DNA of 64,000 nucleotides from Treponema brennaborense DSM 12168 (GCF_000212415.1 NC_015500.1:744001-808000), one strand, 5' to 3'; shown: positions 43,931 to 53,304, counted from the stretch's first letter. Notes: generated by a model from the letters alone, not told the origin. A program made the numbers and translations.

Positions 43931-45111
43931 AAACGGTTGAACCCCGGCTGATACACGGAGAACGGATCGTCCGCATTGCCGAAAACCGCGCGTACGTGTT
44001 TGCCGATGAATCGGTACACGACGTTTCGGCACAGCTTGCCGAAAGCGGACTGCCCGCGGCTGCGGTCGTCGACCGCGATTTGAAATTGACCGGCATCATT
44101 GTGGCAAAAGAACTTTTTTCGATATTGGGAAAACCGTTCGGACGGGATCTGCTGTTCCGTAAGGCGATCGGCAGTGCGGCGTCCTCCGCCGTCTCTTTTT
44201 TGTATACGGAACAGATTCGCGAAGTGGAACCGCATCTGGTGCAGGATTTCGCGATGGATGAAAACAGATATTATTGTCTGGTAGACGAGCGCGGCGCGTT
44301 CTGCGGCATTTTTTCGGTAAAAGATATGCTCGTGTATTCGGCCGAGATGCAGAAACGCGATATGAATCTTGCCGGAAGCATTCAAAGCCGCATCGTTCCG
44401 CAGTATACGTACCGGCGGGGGCATTCGTGTGAACTGGCAAGCACCGTCGTTATGGCGCAGAGTGTGGGCGGGGATTATTATCACGTACGCGAATACGAAC
44501 CGGGCAAATGGTTTTTCTGTTTATGCGACATATCAGGAAAAGGAATCGCCGCGGCGATCATAACCGCCGTTCTTGAAGGGTTCCTGTGTACCGCCGATTA
44601 CCGGGCGGGGCTTGCGGTTTTGGTGGAACGGCTGAACGCACTGATACTGCACACGTTTTCACTCGAAAAATACGTAACCGGCGTTTTCTGTTTGTACGAC
44701 GAGCCGTCCGGCTGTCTGACGTATTGCGATATGGGGCACGGCTTGATTTACCGCCGGAAAACGGCTGACGGACGGCCGGTTTTCGTACCGGCAGCCGCTT
44801 CCGCCGACAACATGCCGGTGGGCATTATGGAAGACGTGCCGGTCGAAGTAAAAACGATGCAGATCGCGCGGGGCGAAGTGCTCGTACTGTTTACGGACGG
44901 ATTATCCGAACAGACCGACCAGAAAGGCAACGCGTTCGATCTTTGTATCGTTTCCGATTGCATATCCGAAGCGTTCCGTGCGCGGCGGAATACGTCGGAA
45001 GGCGTGCTGCGCCGCGTAAAAATCGCCGTACTGGAAGCGTTTTATCAGTTTCGCGCGGACGCGGCGCAGCACGACGACCTGAGTCTGTTCATGCTGCACC
45101 GTTTTTCCTGA
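43927..45111 (+). CDS. CBS-domain SpoIIE/PP2C phosphatase
   Basis: 394 residues starting at the ATGA overlap with the kinase gene. Residues 15-145 hold a CBS-like pair (VHDVSAQLAESGLPAAAVVDRDLKLTGIIVAKEL; YYCLVDERGAFCGIFSVKDML), which may sense adenine nucleotides. Residues 150-394 are a canonical SpoIIE phosphatase: AGSIQSRIVP, GGDYYHV, LCDISGKGIAAA, DMGHGLIYRR, LFTDGLSEQTD and HDDLSLFML. It is the more intact of the two phosphatases in the cluster and would oppose the adjacent kinase. Confidence 0.92.
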   Translation: MKTVEPRLIHGERIVRIAENRAYVFADESVHDVSAQLAESGLPAAAVVDRDLKLTGIIVAKELFSILGKPFGRDLLFRKAIGSAASSAVSFLYTEQIREVEPHLVQDFAMDENRYYCLVDERGAFCGIFSVKDMLVYSAEMQKRDMNLAGSIQSRIVPQYTYRRGHSCELASTVVMAQSVGGDYYHVREYEPGKWFFCLCDISGKGIAAAIITAVLEGFLCTADYRAGLAVLVERLNALILHTFSLEKYVTGVFCLYDEPSGCLTYCDMGHGLIYRRKTADGRPVFVPAAASADNMPVGIMEDVPVEVKTMQIARGEVLVLFTDGLSEQTDQKGNAFDLCIVSDCISEAFRARRNTSEGVLRRVKIAVLEAFYQFRADAAQHDDLSLFMLHRFS

Positions 45112-45120
45112 GCCGGCGGC

Positions 45121-46233
45121 TCAGCGGTGATAATAATAGGCCGGAAACGGAACGTCCGGCACGACCGATTCCGCCGCTTTCCGCAGCAATCGGGTTTCAG
45201 CCGACTGAGCGTCCGCTCCGGTAATCAGCCTGCCGGCCGCGGCGCGTGCGTTCATCAAATAGCGGTACAGTGAAGTTTTCGATTCCGGTGCGAACCATAC
45301 GGTTTCGAGCGCCGGATTTTCAAATACGTCGTTCAGCAGGATGTCGACGGCGTCGCCGTAACGCGCTATTTCGTCTATAAGCCCGTGTTCAAGCGCCTGC
45401 GCGGCCGTGTAGACTCTGCCGTCGGCGAGCGCCGTTACCTGTTCAATGTCCAGGCCGCGGCTTTCGGCAACAATGCCGGTGAACTGATCGTAGCATTCGT
45501 CGGCGATGGACTGCATGATTGAACGCTGTTCTTCGGTCAGCGGACGGTTTATGCTCAGCATGTCTTTATTTCGGCCCGCGGTGAACGTGTTCATTTTAAT
45601 ACCGTATTTGTCCATCAGCGCGGATAAATCGACCGACTGCCCGCTGATGACTCCGATGGAACCGGTCAGCGTGTTCCTGTTTGCTATCAGATAATCGGCG
45701 GCGCAGGCGATGTAATAGCCGCCGGAGGCCGCCAGCGGTCCCAAGTACGCCAAGACGGGATTGCCCGTCGTTTCCTTGTATTTAACGAGTTCAAGATAGA
45801 CTTCGTCCGACTGATAAACGCCGCCGCCGGGAGAGTCGATATACAGCAGTATTCCGACGTTTTTGGAATCGGCCGCAAGTGCGCCGATCGTGTCGAGCAG
45901 CCATTGCTGATCGTAGGTGTCGTTTTTTTCTTCAATGACGCCTTCAATACTGACGACGGCAAGATACTCTTTCAATGAAAAACGCGGTTTGGTGCCGAAT
46001 TGTTTGCCGTTCACCGTAACGGAAAACGGCGTCGCCGCGTGCTGCCGGTTGCCCAGTACGATTTGGCCGATACCGACGAGCGCCGCACCGGCGAACAATA
46101 TGATGAGAATTATCAGCCCTTTTTTATCGGCAGCTTTCTTTTTCCGCTGTATCTTTCCGGGAACGGGCAGCGTTTCCGGTGAATACTGTTCCCGGGGGGA
46201 ACCGTTTTCCTGATCGTGTGTAAAATCGTCCAT
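45121..46233 (-). CDS. sppA: Signal peptide peptidase SppA
   Basis: 370-residue single-domain SppA (36K type). It has one membrane anchor (LIILIILFAGAALVGIGQIVL) after a polar N-terminus, then the serine protease core: YIDSPGGGVYQSDEVYLEL, the nucleophile Ser in GPLAASGGYYIACAAD, GSIGVI, and the Lys-bearing YGIKMNTFTAGRNKD. It degrades cleaved signal peptides in the inner membrane. It lies 5 bases after the DUF975 gene, forming an operon, and 9 bases from the convergent CBS-PP2C gene, with no terminator between. Confidence 0.95.
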   Translation of the reverse strand: MDDFTHDQENGSPREQYSPETLPVPGKIQRKKKAADKKGLIILIILFAGAALVGIGQIVLGNRQHAATPFSVTVNGKQFGTKPRFSLKEYLAVVSIEGVIEEKNDTYDQQWLLDTIGALAADSKNVGILLYIDSPGGGVYQSDEVYLELVKYKETTGNPVLAYLGPLAASGGYYIACAADYLIANRNTLTGSIGVISGQSVDLSALMDKYGIKMNTFTAGRNKDMLSINRPLTEEQRSIMQSIADECYDQFTGIVAESRGLDIEQVTALADGRVYTAAQALEHGLIDEIARYGDAVDILLNDVFENPALETVWFAPESKTSLYRYLMNARAAAGRLITGADAQSAETRLLRKAAESVVPDVPFPAYYYHR

Positions 46234-46238
46234 CTGTT

Positions 46239-46889
46239 TTAACGTCCCGTGAAATCGGATTCATTGAGCACACCCGCCGTCAGCGCCTGCCGTTTCAGAT
46301 ATGCGTACGCGTGCGTCTGGCTTGCGCGGATATACGGTATCAGCCAGAGCAGTCCGATGCCGAGTGTCGGTATGCAAAGCAGACCCCAGCCTAAAAAGCT
46401 CAAATCCAAAACGAACAAATCGCCTTTGTATCCTTTGGTCATGGCCATGCTCATTTTCATTGCCTTTCTGACGGTGATTCCGGGATTTTCCGCAATGATG
46501 AAAAACATTTGGGAATACGCGAATGCTTTGACGATGCCGGGAATCAGGAACAGCAGCGCCCACAGCCATACCCACAGCACGAACCACAACATGCCGAGAA
46601 TTCCTTCTTTCCACTTGTTCAGCGCTTCAAGGAACGTGTTGAACGGTGCGTCCGACGGGTTCCGGATAAATTGCAGAAAATACGCCGTTTCGGCAATCAG
46701 CAGAATACCCGAAATGATCACCGCCAATATGTTAAGGATAATCGGCATGGCCGAATCCGGCTGCACCGCGCTCGGCAGTGACATAAGCAAATTTATACCG
46801 CCGATAATCAGCGTTATCAGAATCGGTACTTTCCAGTGACCTTTGAGATTTCCTTTCGCTGCCGTTTTATAAGCTAAACGATCAAACAT
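46239..46889 (-). CDS. DUF975-family membrane protein
   Basis: 216 residues with about six hydrophobic segments. The DUF975 hallmarks are GNLKGHWKVPILITLI at the start, LLFLIPGIVKAFAYSQMFFIIAENP in the middle and MKMSMAMTKGYKGDLFVLDLSFLGWGLL, followed by WLIPYIRASQTHAYAYLK. The function is unknown. AGGAGG precedes ATG 46889, and a promoter-like TATACT lies further upstream. It is co-transcribed with sppA. Confidence 0.9.
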   Translation of the reverse strand: MFDRLAYKTAAKGNLKGHWKVPILITLIIGGINLLMSLPSAVQPDSAMPIILNILAVIISGILLIAETAYFLQFIRNPSDAPFNTFLEALNKWKEGILGMLWFVLWVWLWALLFLIPGIVKAFAYSQMFFIIAENPGITVRKAMKMSMAMTKGYKGDLFVLDLSFLGWGLLCIPTLGIGLLWLIPYIRASQTHAYAYLKRQALTAGVLNESDFTGR

Positions 46890-46947
46890 TAATGTTCCTC
46901 CTGATTTGATATGAAAATAGTATACGGTATATTATTTCTTTACGCAA

Positions 46948-47586
46948 TTACCGGCCGAAACCCGCTTTGCCGTCGGCGTTTGCGAGCATTTCGCTGTAAT
47001 ATCTGGATTCGATGCATTCCGTTCCGATCCCACATTTGCGCAGCGTGTCCATGAGTTCCGTTTTTGCCGCGGAAACGACGTGCGGCAGGTTCGATTCTTC
47101 GTTGATTTCGATTTCGATAAAATCGCCGATCGGCGGCACCGTACAGAGTTCTATCAGCGTGCCGGCGGTTTTCCACTGATAGACGGTCTTCAGTTTGCGG
47201 ACTGCAACCGTGAATCCGGAATCTTTGAGGAACGTTTCAAACGGCAGCCGGGTGTTTATCGTGAATTCCTGTTCGTCGTTTACTTCAAAAGCCGCTCCGT
47301 CCGCCGCGGTTCTCAGTTCTTTTCGCTTGTACGTTACGATTATCGAGCCGGGTTCTTCCGGTGTGCCGGCGCCCCGTTCTGCAGAAACGCCGCCGTTCGC
47401 GCCGGGCAGTTCATCGCTCAATTCCAGCGGAATTTCTTCCCGAATCCGTATCTGGACGCCCGTTGCGGAATGTTTCCAGTACGTGTCGGTTTTCTGACAG
47501 GCTTTTTTGAACGCTGCAAACCCGTTCAGCTGCGTGATCGTTTGTTCCCGATCATAAACGTGTGCTTTTAATTCTATTTCGTACAT
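46948..47586 (-). CDS. CYTH-domain phosphohydrolase/cyclase-like protein
   Basis: 212 residues. It starts with the CYTH signature EIELKAHV (ExExK), followed by alternating charged strands (VQIRIREE, IIVTYKRKEL, FEVNDEQEFTI, KLKTVYQWK, GDFIEIEINEES), typical of the triphosphate tunnel fold. Family members are class IV adenylate cyclases, thiamine triphosphatases or polyphosphatases; which activity applies is open. Residues about 56-80 form a Gly/Ala/Glu/Pro-rich insertion. TATACT lies exactly 6 bases before ATG 47586 with no Shine-Dalgarno sequence. Confidence 0.88.
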   Translation of the reverse strand: MYEIELKAHVYDREQTITQLNGFAAFKKACQKTDTYWKHSATGVQIRIREEIPLELSDELPGANGGVSAERGAGTPEEPGSIIVTYKRKELRTAADGAAFEVNDEQEFTINTRLPFETFLKDSGFTVAVRKLKTVYQWKTAGTLIELCTVPPIGDFIEIEINEESNLPHVVSAAKTELMDTLRKCGIGTECIESRYYSEMLANADGKAGFGR

Positions 47587-47709
47587 GGCTATAGTATAGC
47601 CCCTTTTTCTGCGAATAACCAGCGGAACGGCTTGTAAGCCGTTTATTTTTTCGCTATGATTTTCCGTATGCGGTTCCGCGCGGAACCGTTCCCGAAATAC
47701 GGAGTTCTT

Positions 47710-49848
47710 ATGTCAAAATTACGGATGAAAAATGAAAGTGTATGCCGCGGATCTTTTTTTGAAGAGCAGTTGTTCGACCGCACCCGCCGTCTGACGGATG
47801 ATGAAATACGGCGTTTGGAACGGAACGGAAACCGGGCGGCGAACGGTTCCTGGAACGGGGTTTTCGTAAAAACGGCGCCGGACCGATTCGATCCGGATCT
47901 GATTCGGGGCACCGAATTCCGCGGTACGGTCGTTATCGGCAATTTGCAGGCTGCGTCGCTCAAATATCACGACTTGGAACTCGATTGCGGTATTTATAAC
48001 AGTTATATAGAAAATTGTGTGATCGGAAACGATTCGTGCATCCGGAACGTAAAATATCTGGTAAATTACCGCATCGGCGACCGGGTTATCCTGTTCAATA
48101 TTGAAGAGATGAGCTGCACCCGGCATTCCAAATTCGGCAACGGTATTCTCAAAGAAGGCGAAGACGAATCGGTGCGAGTCAGAATCGGCGTTTCCAATGA
48201 AAACGACGAACGCTCCGTCCTGCCGTTCGAGTCGATGCTGCCGGCGGACGCGTTCATCTGGTCGCGATACCGCGAGGATACGGCGCTGATGAATCGCTTT
48301 GTCGAGCTGACCGAATACGGCAACGATAAAAAACGGCGCACGTACGGTATCGTCTGCGACGACGCCGTCGTAAAAAATACGGTTTTGATAAAAGACGCCA
48401 AAATCGGCAGTTTTGCGTATATAAAAGGCGCGTTCAAGTTAAAGAACATAACGGTGTGTTCTTCCGAAGCCGAACCGTCGCAGATAGGCGAAGGCGTCGA
48501 AATGGTGAACGGCATTATGGGCTACGGCAGTAAGGTTTTTTATCAGGCCGTTGCCGTCCGGTTCGTTATCGGGCGGAACTGCCAGCTTAAATACGGCGCC
48601 CGGCTGCTCAATTCCGTGCTGGGCGACAATTCGACGGTGTCGTGCTGCGAACTGCTGAACAACCTGATTTTTCCGTTTCACGAACAGCATCACAACACGT
48701 CGTTTCTTATCGCGACGACCGTTTTGGGTCAGTCGAATATCGCGGCGGGGGCCACGATCGGTTCCAATCACAATTCGCGCAGTCCCGACGGCGAAATCTA
48801 TGCCGGCCGCGGATTTTGGCCGGGATTGTGCTCCGATTTCAAACACAACAGCAAGTTCGCGTCGTTCACGCTCGTCTCGAAAGGTTCGTATCAGAACGAG
48901 TTGAACATTACGTATCCGTTTTCACTCGTTTCCATAGACAGTACGGAGCGCGCCGTGCACATCATTCCCGCATATTGGTTTTTGTACAATATGTTCGCGA
49001 TTGCGCGGAACAATTCCAAATTCCGCAAGCGCGATAAACGCGCGGTAAAAGCGCAGCATATAGAAACCGATCCGCTCGCGCCCGACACGATGCAGGAAGT
49101 GCTCGCCGCGCTCGACCGGCTGATCAAATTGACCGGACGGACGCTTCACGCGCTCGATTACCAGTCGGCGAAAGATTTTCTGCACCAGAATCCCGATTCC
49201 GATATCGTGCTTGAAGATCCGGGCGCGCAGAAACGGTTCGGTGCGCGCATTCTGAAACCCGCGCAGGGATACCGCGAATACCGTAAAGTCGTCAAATATT
49301 TTGCGGTGCGCTCGCTGATGGAATATTGCGCGGCGCGCGGCTCTGATTTTTTGTGTGAAACGATGCTCGCGGAAATAGGCGCCGTGCCGTTGTACACCGA
49401 ATGGGTGAACGCGGGCGGGCAGGTGCTTCCGCAGGAGCGTTTGAACGAATTGTTCGCCCTCGTAAAAGACGCGCGCATCAAGACGTGGGATGAAGTGCAC
49501 GCGTTTTACGATGCGTGTCAGGAGTCGTATCTTTCGTATAAAGCCCGCTACGCGCTGTATCTGCTGGAGCGGCTGTATTCGCGCCCCGTCGGTGAGTTTT
49601 CTGCGGAAATATACGCCGATATCCGCGGCGACGTAACGGTCGTTTCCAACGATATGTACGAAAGTTCCATCGCATCCCGGCAAAAAGATTACACGGATTT
49701 TTTCAGGGCCATGACGTACCGCAACGAAGCGGAGATGACCGCCGTTTTGGGTACGGTGGAAGGCAACGATTTTCTGCAGCAGCTTGAAAGCGATACTGCC
49801 GCGTTCAACCGCAAACTGAGCGTGTTTTTCGACCGAATCCGTCCGTAA
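47710..49848 (+). CDS. DUF4954-family protein with left-handed beta-helix
   Basis: 712 residues from ATG 47710 with GGAG upstream. The central part contains hexapeptide-like beta-helix repeats as in sugar-nucleotide acyl/uridylyltransferases (VVIGNLQAASLKYHDLELDCGIYNSYIENCVIGNDSCIRNVKYL; IGSNHNSRSPDGEIYAGRGFWPGLCSDFKHNSKF), followed by a helical C-terminal third. The family is found in treponemes and Bacteroidetes and has no assigned role. A transferase-type scaffold without a nucleotidyltransferase domain is what can be seen. Its 3' end overlaps the convergent MATE gene by 44 bases. Confidence 0.85.
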   Translation: MSKLRMKNESVCRGSFFEEQLFDRTRRLTDDEIRRLERNGNRAANGSWNGVFVKTAPDRFDPDLIRGTEFRGTVVIGNLQAASLKYHDLELDCGIYNSYIENCVIGNDSCIRNVKYLVNYRIGDRVILFNIEEMSCTRHSKFGNGILKEGEDESVRVRIGVSNENDERSVLPFESMLPADAFIWSRYREDTALMNRFVELTEYGNDKKRRTYGIVCDDAVVKNTVLIKDAKIGSFAYIKGAFKLKNITVCSSEAEPSQIGEGVEMVNGIMGYGSKVFYQAVAVRFVIGRNCQLKYGARLLNSVLGDNSTVSCCELLNNLIFPFHEQHHNTSFLIATTVLGQSNIAAGATIGSNHNSRSPDGEIYAGRGFWPGLCSDFKHNSKFASFTLVSKGSYQNELNITYPFSLVSIDSTERAVHIIPAYWFLYNMFAIARNNSKFRKRDKRAVKAQHIETDPLAPDTMQEVLAALDRLIKLTGRTLHALDYQSAKDFLHQNPDSDIVLEDPGAQKRFGARILKPAQGYREYRKVVKYFAVRSLMEYCAARGSDFLCETMLAEIGAVPLYTEWVNAGGQVLPQERLNELFALVKDARIKTWDEVHAFYDACQESYLSYKARYALYLLERLYSRPVGEFSAEIYADIRGDVTVVSNDMYESSIASRQKDYTDFFRAMTYRNEAEMTAVLGTVEGNDFLQQLESDTAAFNRKLSVFFDRIRP

Positions 49849-51229
49849 TCGCCCGACCGCCGTGCTGCCGTCTGATTCTGCGTACCAATACGATACTCAC
49901 TGCCGTTGCAGTGATTCCGATGAGACCGTTGCTTATCAGCATCGCGATGCCGACAGCTTCGCTGTCGAGTGCGGTCCATTTCATCAGTATCCACAACGGC
50001 GGAATCCGGTACACGAATAGCCGGACGATGTTCAGCGTCATTGAAATTTTCGTATAACCGAATCCGTACAGCAGTCCCATGACTGACGTCGACGCGGCGA
50101 TCAGAATGGACGCGTACCGCTCGTACCGGTAAATTTTGCGTATCTGTTCGGCGAACGCCGGATCGCCTTTGGCGAACAGCTGCACGAGCGGCGTTTGGAA
50201 AACGCTCATCAGGATAAAACAGACGCAGGCGAACAGCATGTTGATGCAGAACGTTTTTCTGAAAATTTGCAGCGCGCGATCGATATTCCGATTTCCCAAA
50301 TTCTGGCTGATGAGCGTCGCTTCCGCTTCCTGAAATCCGGTCGGCGGATTGGTGGCGAGTCCGCCGATTCTGTTCGACACGCCGAGTGCGCCGACGGTCA
50401 AGCTGCCGTACGACGCGCTCATCGAATTGACGATGACTTTACCGAACGCAAACACGAATTTTTCAAGGAATACCGGTACGGACAGTTTTAAGATAGGCAG
50501 GATCGTACTCCGTTTAAAACTGCATAAACGGAACGATATTCTGAACGGATTTTTTTTAGAGCGCAGTCTGCGGACGGCTGCGGCGGTAACGACCGAATTC
50601 GCGATCAGCGTCGCCGTCGGCAATAGCAACATACCGCCCTTGAAGCCGTATATGAAAACGACGTTCAGCAGCGTTTTGAGTACCAGTACGAGCGTGTTGT
50701 ACACCATGATCGCTTTGGTATTTCCGCGGGATTTTTCGATTGCAAAATAGATCGTATTGACGAACACGCTGATAAGGCCCGATACTTCTATGATCAGATA
50801 CGCCGTTCCTCCGGCAATCAGATCTTCGGGCATCCGCAGCAGCGCGAGCAGCGGGTACGCGAACGGCACGATCAGGGCGAGCACCGCGCCGCCGCCGATT
50901 ATCGCGAGAAAAAAGAGCGTGCTGATTTGTTTGCGGACTTCGTCCATATCGCCGGCACCGTAACAGCGGGCGATGATGATTCCTCCGCCGAGCGCAAGCC
51001 CCGAACCGATTGCCGCGAGCATCGTCTGTATCTGGCTGATGAAGGAAACGGTGGACACGACGTCGGCGCTCAAATGCGCCGCGATCAGCGTGTCTGCGAA
51101 CTGGAAAATCTGGCTGAGGCTGTTGTAAAAAACGAGCGGCAGTGCGACGGCAAAAATGACGCGCCACTGATTCCCGCATAGGATATCCGTGCGGCGCTGC
51201 GATTCTTTTGCGTCAATCGTGTATTTCAT
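49805..51229 (-). CDS. MATE-family multidrug/cation antiporter
   Basis: 474 residues, 12 predicted helices in two MatE repeats. LPLVFYNSLSQIFQFADTLIAAHLSADVVSTVSFISQIQTML and the second-half PVFLEKFVFAFGKVIVNSMSASYGSLTVGALGVSNRIGGL are typical of MATE exporters, which use Na+ or H+ gradients. Only the substrate class (cationic compounds) can be guessed. TACACT lies exactly 6 bases before ATG 51229 with no Shine-Dalgarno sequence. It is divergent from the AraC gene, which may regulate it. The last 44 bases are antisense to the DUF4954 gene. Confidence 0.93.
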   Translation of the reverse strand: MKYTIDAKESQRRTDILCGNQWRVIFAVALPLVFYNSLSQIFQFADTLIAAHLSADVVSTVSFISQIQTMLAAIGSGLALGGGIIIARCYGAGDMDEVRKQISTLFFLAIIGGGAVLALIVPFAYPLLALLRMPEDLIAGGTAYLIIEVSGLISVFVNTIYFAIEKSRGNTKAIMVYNTLVLVLKTLLNVVFIYGFKGGMLLLPTATLIANSVVTAAAVRRLRSKKNPFRISFRLCSFKRSTILPILKLSVPVFLEKFVFAFGKVIVNSMSASYGSLTVGALGVSNRIGGLATNPPTGFQEAEATLISQNLGNRNIDRALQIFRKTFCINMLFACVCFILMSVFQTPLVQLFAKGDPAFAEQIRKIYRYERYASILIAASTSVMGLLYGFGYTKISMTLNIVRLFVYRIPPLWILMKWTALDSEAVGIAMLISNGLIGITATAVSIVLVRRIRRQHGGRAITDGFGRKTRSVCG

Positions 51230-51362
51230 GCGTACAGTGTATGCGGAAAATATGAAAAAATCCGTACACTATTTGTTATTTCTATGATATTATGTGCATA
51301 TATTGATATATCCGGCGGCACATGGAGCGAATATGAGCGGGCAGGTGGGCGGGAGGTGCGTA

Positions 51363-52235
51363 ATGCGGAGCGGAACGGAAGCGGACGGGGATTATCGGCT
51401 GGAAGAAACGGGGGCCGGATTTTCGTTTATCCGAAAAACACGGGCAAAAACGAATCCGGTGCGGCATTTTCACGATTGGTGGGAGATTCTGTTTATCGAT
51501 TCGGGCGAACGGACGTTTTTTTACGGAAGCCGGACGTTTCACATCGGTGCGGGTACGTTTCTGTGCATCCGTCCCGGAACGCTGCACCGCGCGCTGAATC
51601 CGCCGGACGAGGTGTGCAGTCTGTACAACGTGTACTTTTCCAACGCGGATTCCGCTCCGTTCCGGTTGCTCGAACCGCTGCTGGAAGCGTGCGCGGCGGA
51701 ACCCGTTTTTCCGCTGCCGTCCGCGGCTGCCGAACTGATTGCGGCGCAGTTTGCGGAAATCGGCCGGGAATTACGGGAGCACCGTCTCGGGGCCGTCCAG
51801 AAATCGTGGGGACTGCTGTACGGCTGCCTAGCCGACGCCGCGCGCGCCGCCGCCGATTATCGCGCGGGAAGCGGTGCGGTCGGCCGGCTGTATCCGCAGG
51901 ACGATATGAACAAAACGGCGGCTCGTATCATCGATTACCTGAACGTTTCGTTCCGCGAGCCCGTGTCGCTGCAAACTGCGGCGGCCCGCTTCGGTTTGAG
52001 CGAATGCCACATCGCCCGGTTATTGCGTAAAGAAACCCGTTTTTCCTTCGTGGAGTACGTACACAGTCTGCGCGTAACCGAAGCGTGCCGGCTTTTGACG
52101 ACTACCGCCAAAAACTGTACCGAAATCGCCGACGCGTGCGGGTTCGGCAGTATCACGCAGTTCGGCAGGGTTTTTCGGAAACATACCGGCTGCGCGCCGC
52201 GTGAGTACCGTGCTGCCCGGAAAAACGGGCGGTAG
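51363..52235 (+). CDS. AraC-family transcriptional regulator (cupin sensor)
   Basis: 290 residues from ATG 51363, which has GGGAGG 6 bases upstream; an open frame from GTG 51294 lacks a binding site. The N-terminal cupin domain shows RHFHDWWEILFIDSGERTFFYG and FLCIRPGTLHRALNPPD. The C-terminal double HTH shows VSLQTAAARFGLSECHIARLLRKETRFSFVEYV and CTEIADACGFGSITQFGRVFRKHTGCAPREYR. The effector is unknown. It is divergent from the MATE exporter and upstream of dapA in the same direction, so either could be its target. Confidence 0.9.
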   Translation: MRSGTEADGDYRLEETGAGFSFIRKTRAKTNPVRHFHDWWEILFIDSGERTFFYGSRTFHIGAGTFLCIRPGTLHRALNPPDEVCSLYNVYFSNADSAPFRLLEPLLEACAAEPVFPLPSAAAELIAAQFAEIGRELREHRLGAVQKSWGLLYGCLADAARAAADYRAGSGAVGRLYPQDDMNKTAARIIDYLNVSFREPVSLQTAAARFGLSECHIARLLRKETRFSFVEYVHSLRVTEACRLLTTTAKNCTEIADACGFGSITQFGRVFRKHTGCAPREYRAARKNGR

Positions 52236-52321
52236 CGGAAGTCCTTGTTCGCCGCTGTCCGGTTTTACCGCCGCGTGGTGAATTATAAGCGGCACGCGTA
52301 CGTTGCCGCTGAATTCCATGC

Positions 52322-52359
52322 TTGCATTTATTGCATAAATATGCAATAATTCGTATATT
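52322..52359 (+). promoter_or_regulatory. dapA operon promoter with 22-bp palindromic operator
   Basis: TTATTGCATA (52328-52337), AA, TATGCAATAA (52340-52349): a perfect palindrome with ten-base arms. It lies in the spacer of TTGCAT (52322-52327)/AATAAT (52345-52350), or overlaps TTGCAT (52331-52336)/TATATT (52354-52359), each with 17-base spacing. Its core TGCATAAATATGCA resembles an ARG box (TGAATWWWWATTCA) apart from one symmetric base pair. A repressor site for the lysine operon is likely. A second hairpin, GCGGC/GCCGC, lies at about 52290-52311. Confidence 0.65.
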
Positions 52360-52388
52360 ATTACGCTTTATGTTTAAAGAGGCTTTTT

Positions 52389-53297
52389 ATGTCAAAGTTA
52401 CGCGGCGCGTTTACCGCGCTTGTTACCCCCATGTTCGCCGACGGCTCTCTCGATTATGACGGTTTCCGTAATCTGGTGCGCTATCAGCTTGACAACGGTA
52501 TCACCGGATTGCTTCCGCTCGGAACGACCGGCGAAACTCCCACGCTTGAAGCGGTCGGTGAAGAAGAAAAAATCATCGATATCGCTGTTGAAGAAGTAAC
52601 CTCTTATAAACAGAAACAGAAACGTGATATACCGCTGATAGTGGGTGCCGGCAGCAACAATACTGCCGAAGCGATCCGGTACGTGCAGCGCGCGAAAGAC
52701 AAGGGCGCCGATTACGCGCTCGTCGTTACGCCGTATTACAACAAACCGTCGGACGAGGGCGTTTTCCGGCATTTTGAAGCGGTTTCAAAAATCGGTATTC
52801 CGATCATCGTCTACAATATAATGGGGCGGACCGGCAAAAACATTTCGACGCCGCTTTTGATGCGGATTGCGGATCTGCCGAATATTGCCGGCGTCAAGGA
52901 AGCGTCGGGCGATATCAATCAGATGATGGAAGTTATCGCCAAAATTTCCCGTAAAAAGAGCGATTTTTGCGTACTTTCCGGAGACGACGGCCTGACGCTG
53001 CCATTGATCGCGGCGGGCGGCGACGGTATCATTTCCGTCGTCTCGAACGTGGCTCCGGCGTTGATTTCAAAGTTGACCGCCGCCGCGCTTGCCGGCGACT
53101 TGGATACCGCCCGCGATATTCATTACCGGCTGCTGCCGTTTTTTAAAGCGGCGTTCTGCGACGGTAATCCCACGTCCGTCAAATACGCAATGAACGTAAA
53201 AGGGCTGCCTGCCGGCGGCGTACGGCTGCCGCTGGTTGAAGTAAGCGACGGCGCAAAAAAAACGATTGAAGCGGCGCTTGCCGAATGCGGATTATAG
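52389..53297 (+). CDS. dapA: 4-hydroxy-tetrahydrodipicolinate synthase
   Basis: 302 residues. It condenses pyruvate with aspartate semialdehyde, the first committed step to diaminopimelate/lysine. It has GLLPLGTTGETPTL (substrate Thr pair), VVTPYYNKPSDEG (catalytic Tyr) and the Schiff-base Lys in IAGVKEASGD. AGAGG lies before ATG 52389. It is first in the operon dapA-asd-lysA, with the next start 8 bases after its stop codon. Treponemes with ornithine-type peptidoglycan often lack or reduce this pathway, so lysine or cross-link supply should be read with care. Confidence 0.97.
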   Translation: MSKLRGAFTALVTPMFADGSLDYDGFRNLVRYQLDNGITGLLPLGTTGETPTLEAVGEEEKIIDIAVEEVTSYKQKQKRDIPLIVGAGSNNTAEAIRYVQRAKDKGADYALVVTPYYNKPSDEGVFRHFEAVSKIGIPIIVYNIMGRTGKNISTPLLMRIADLPNIAGVKEASGDINQMMEVIAKISRKKSDFCVLSGDDGLTLPLIAAGGDGIISVVSNVAPALISKLTAAALAGDLDTARDIHYRLLPFFKAAFCDGNPTSVKYAMNVKGLPAGGVRLPLVEVSDGAKKTIEAALAECGL

Positions 53298-53304
53298 GAG
53301 AATA

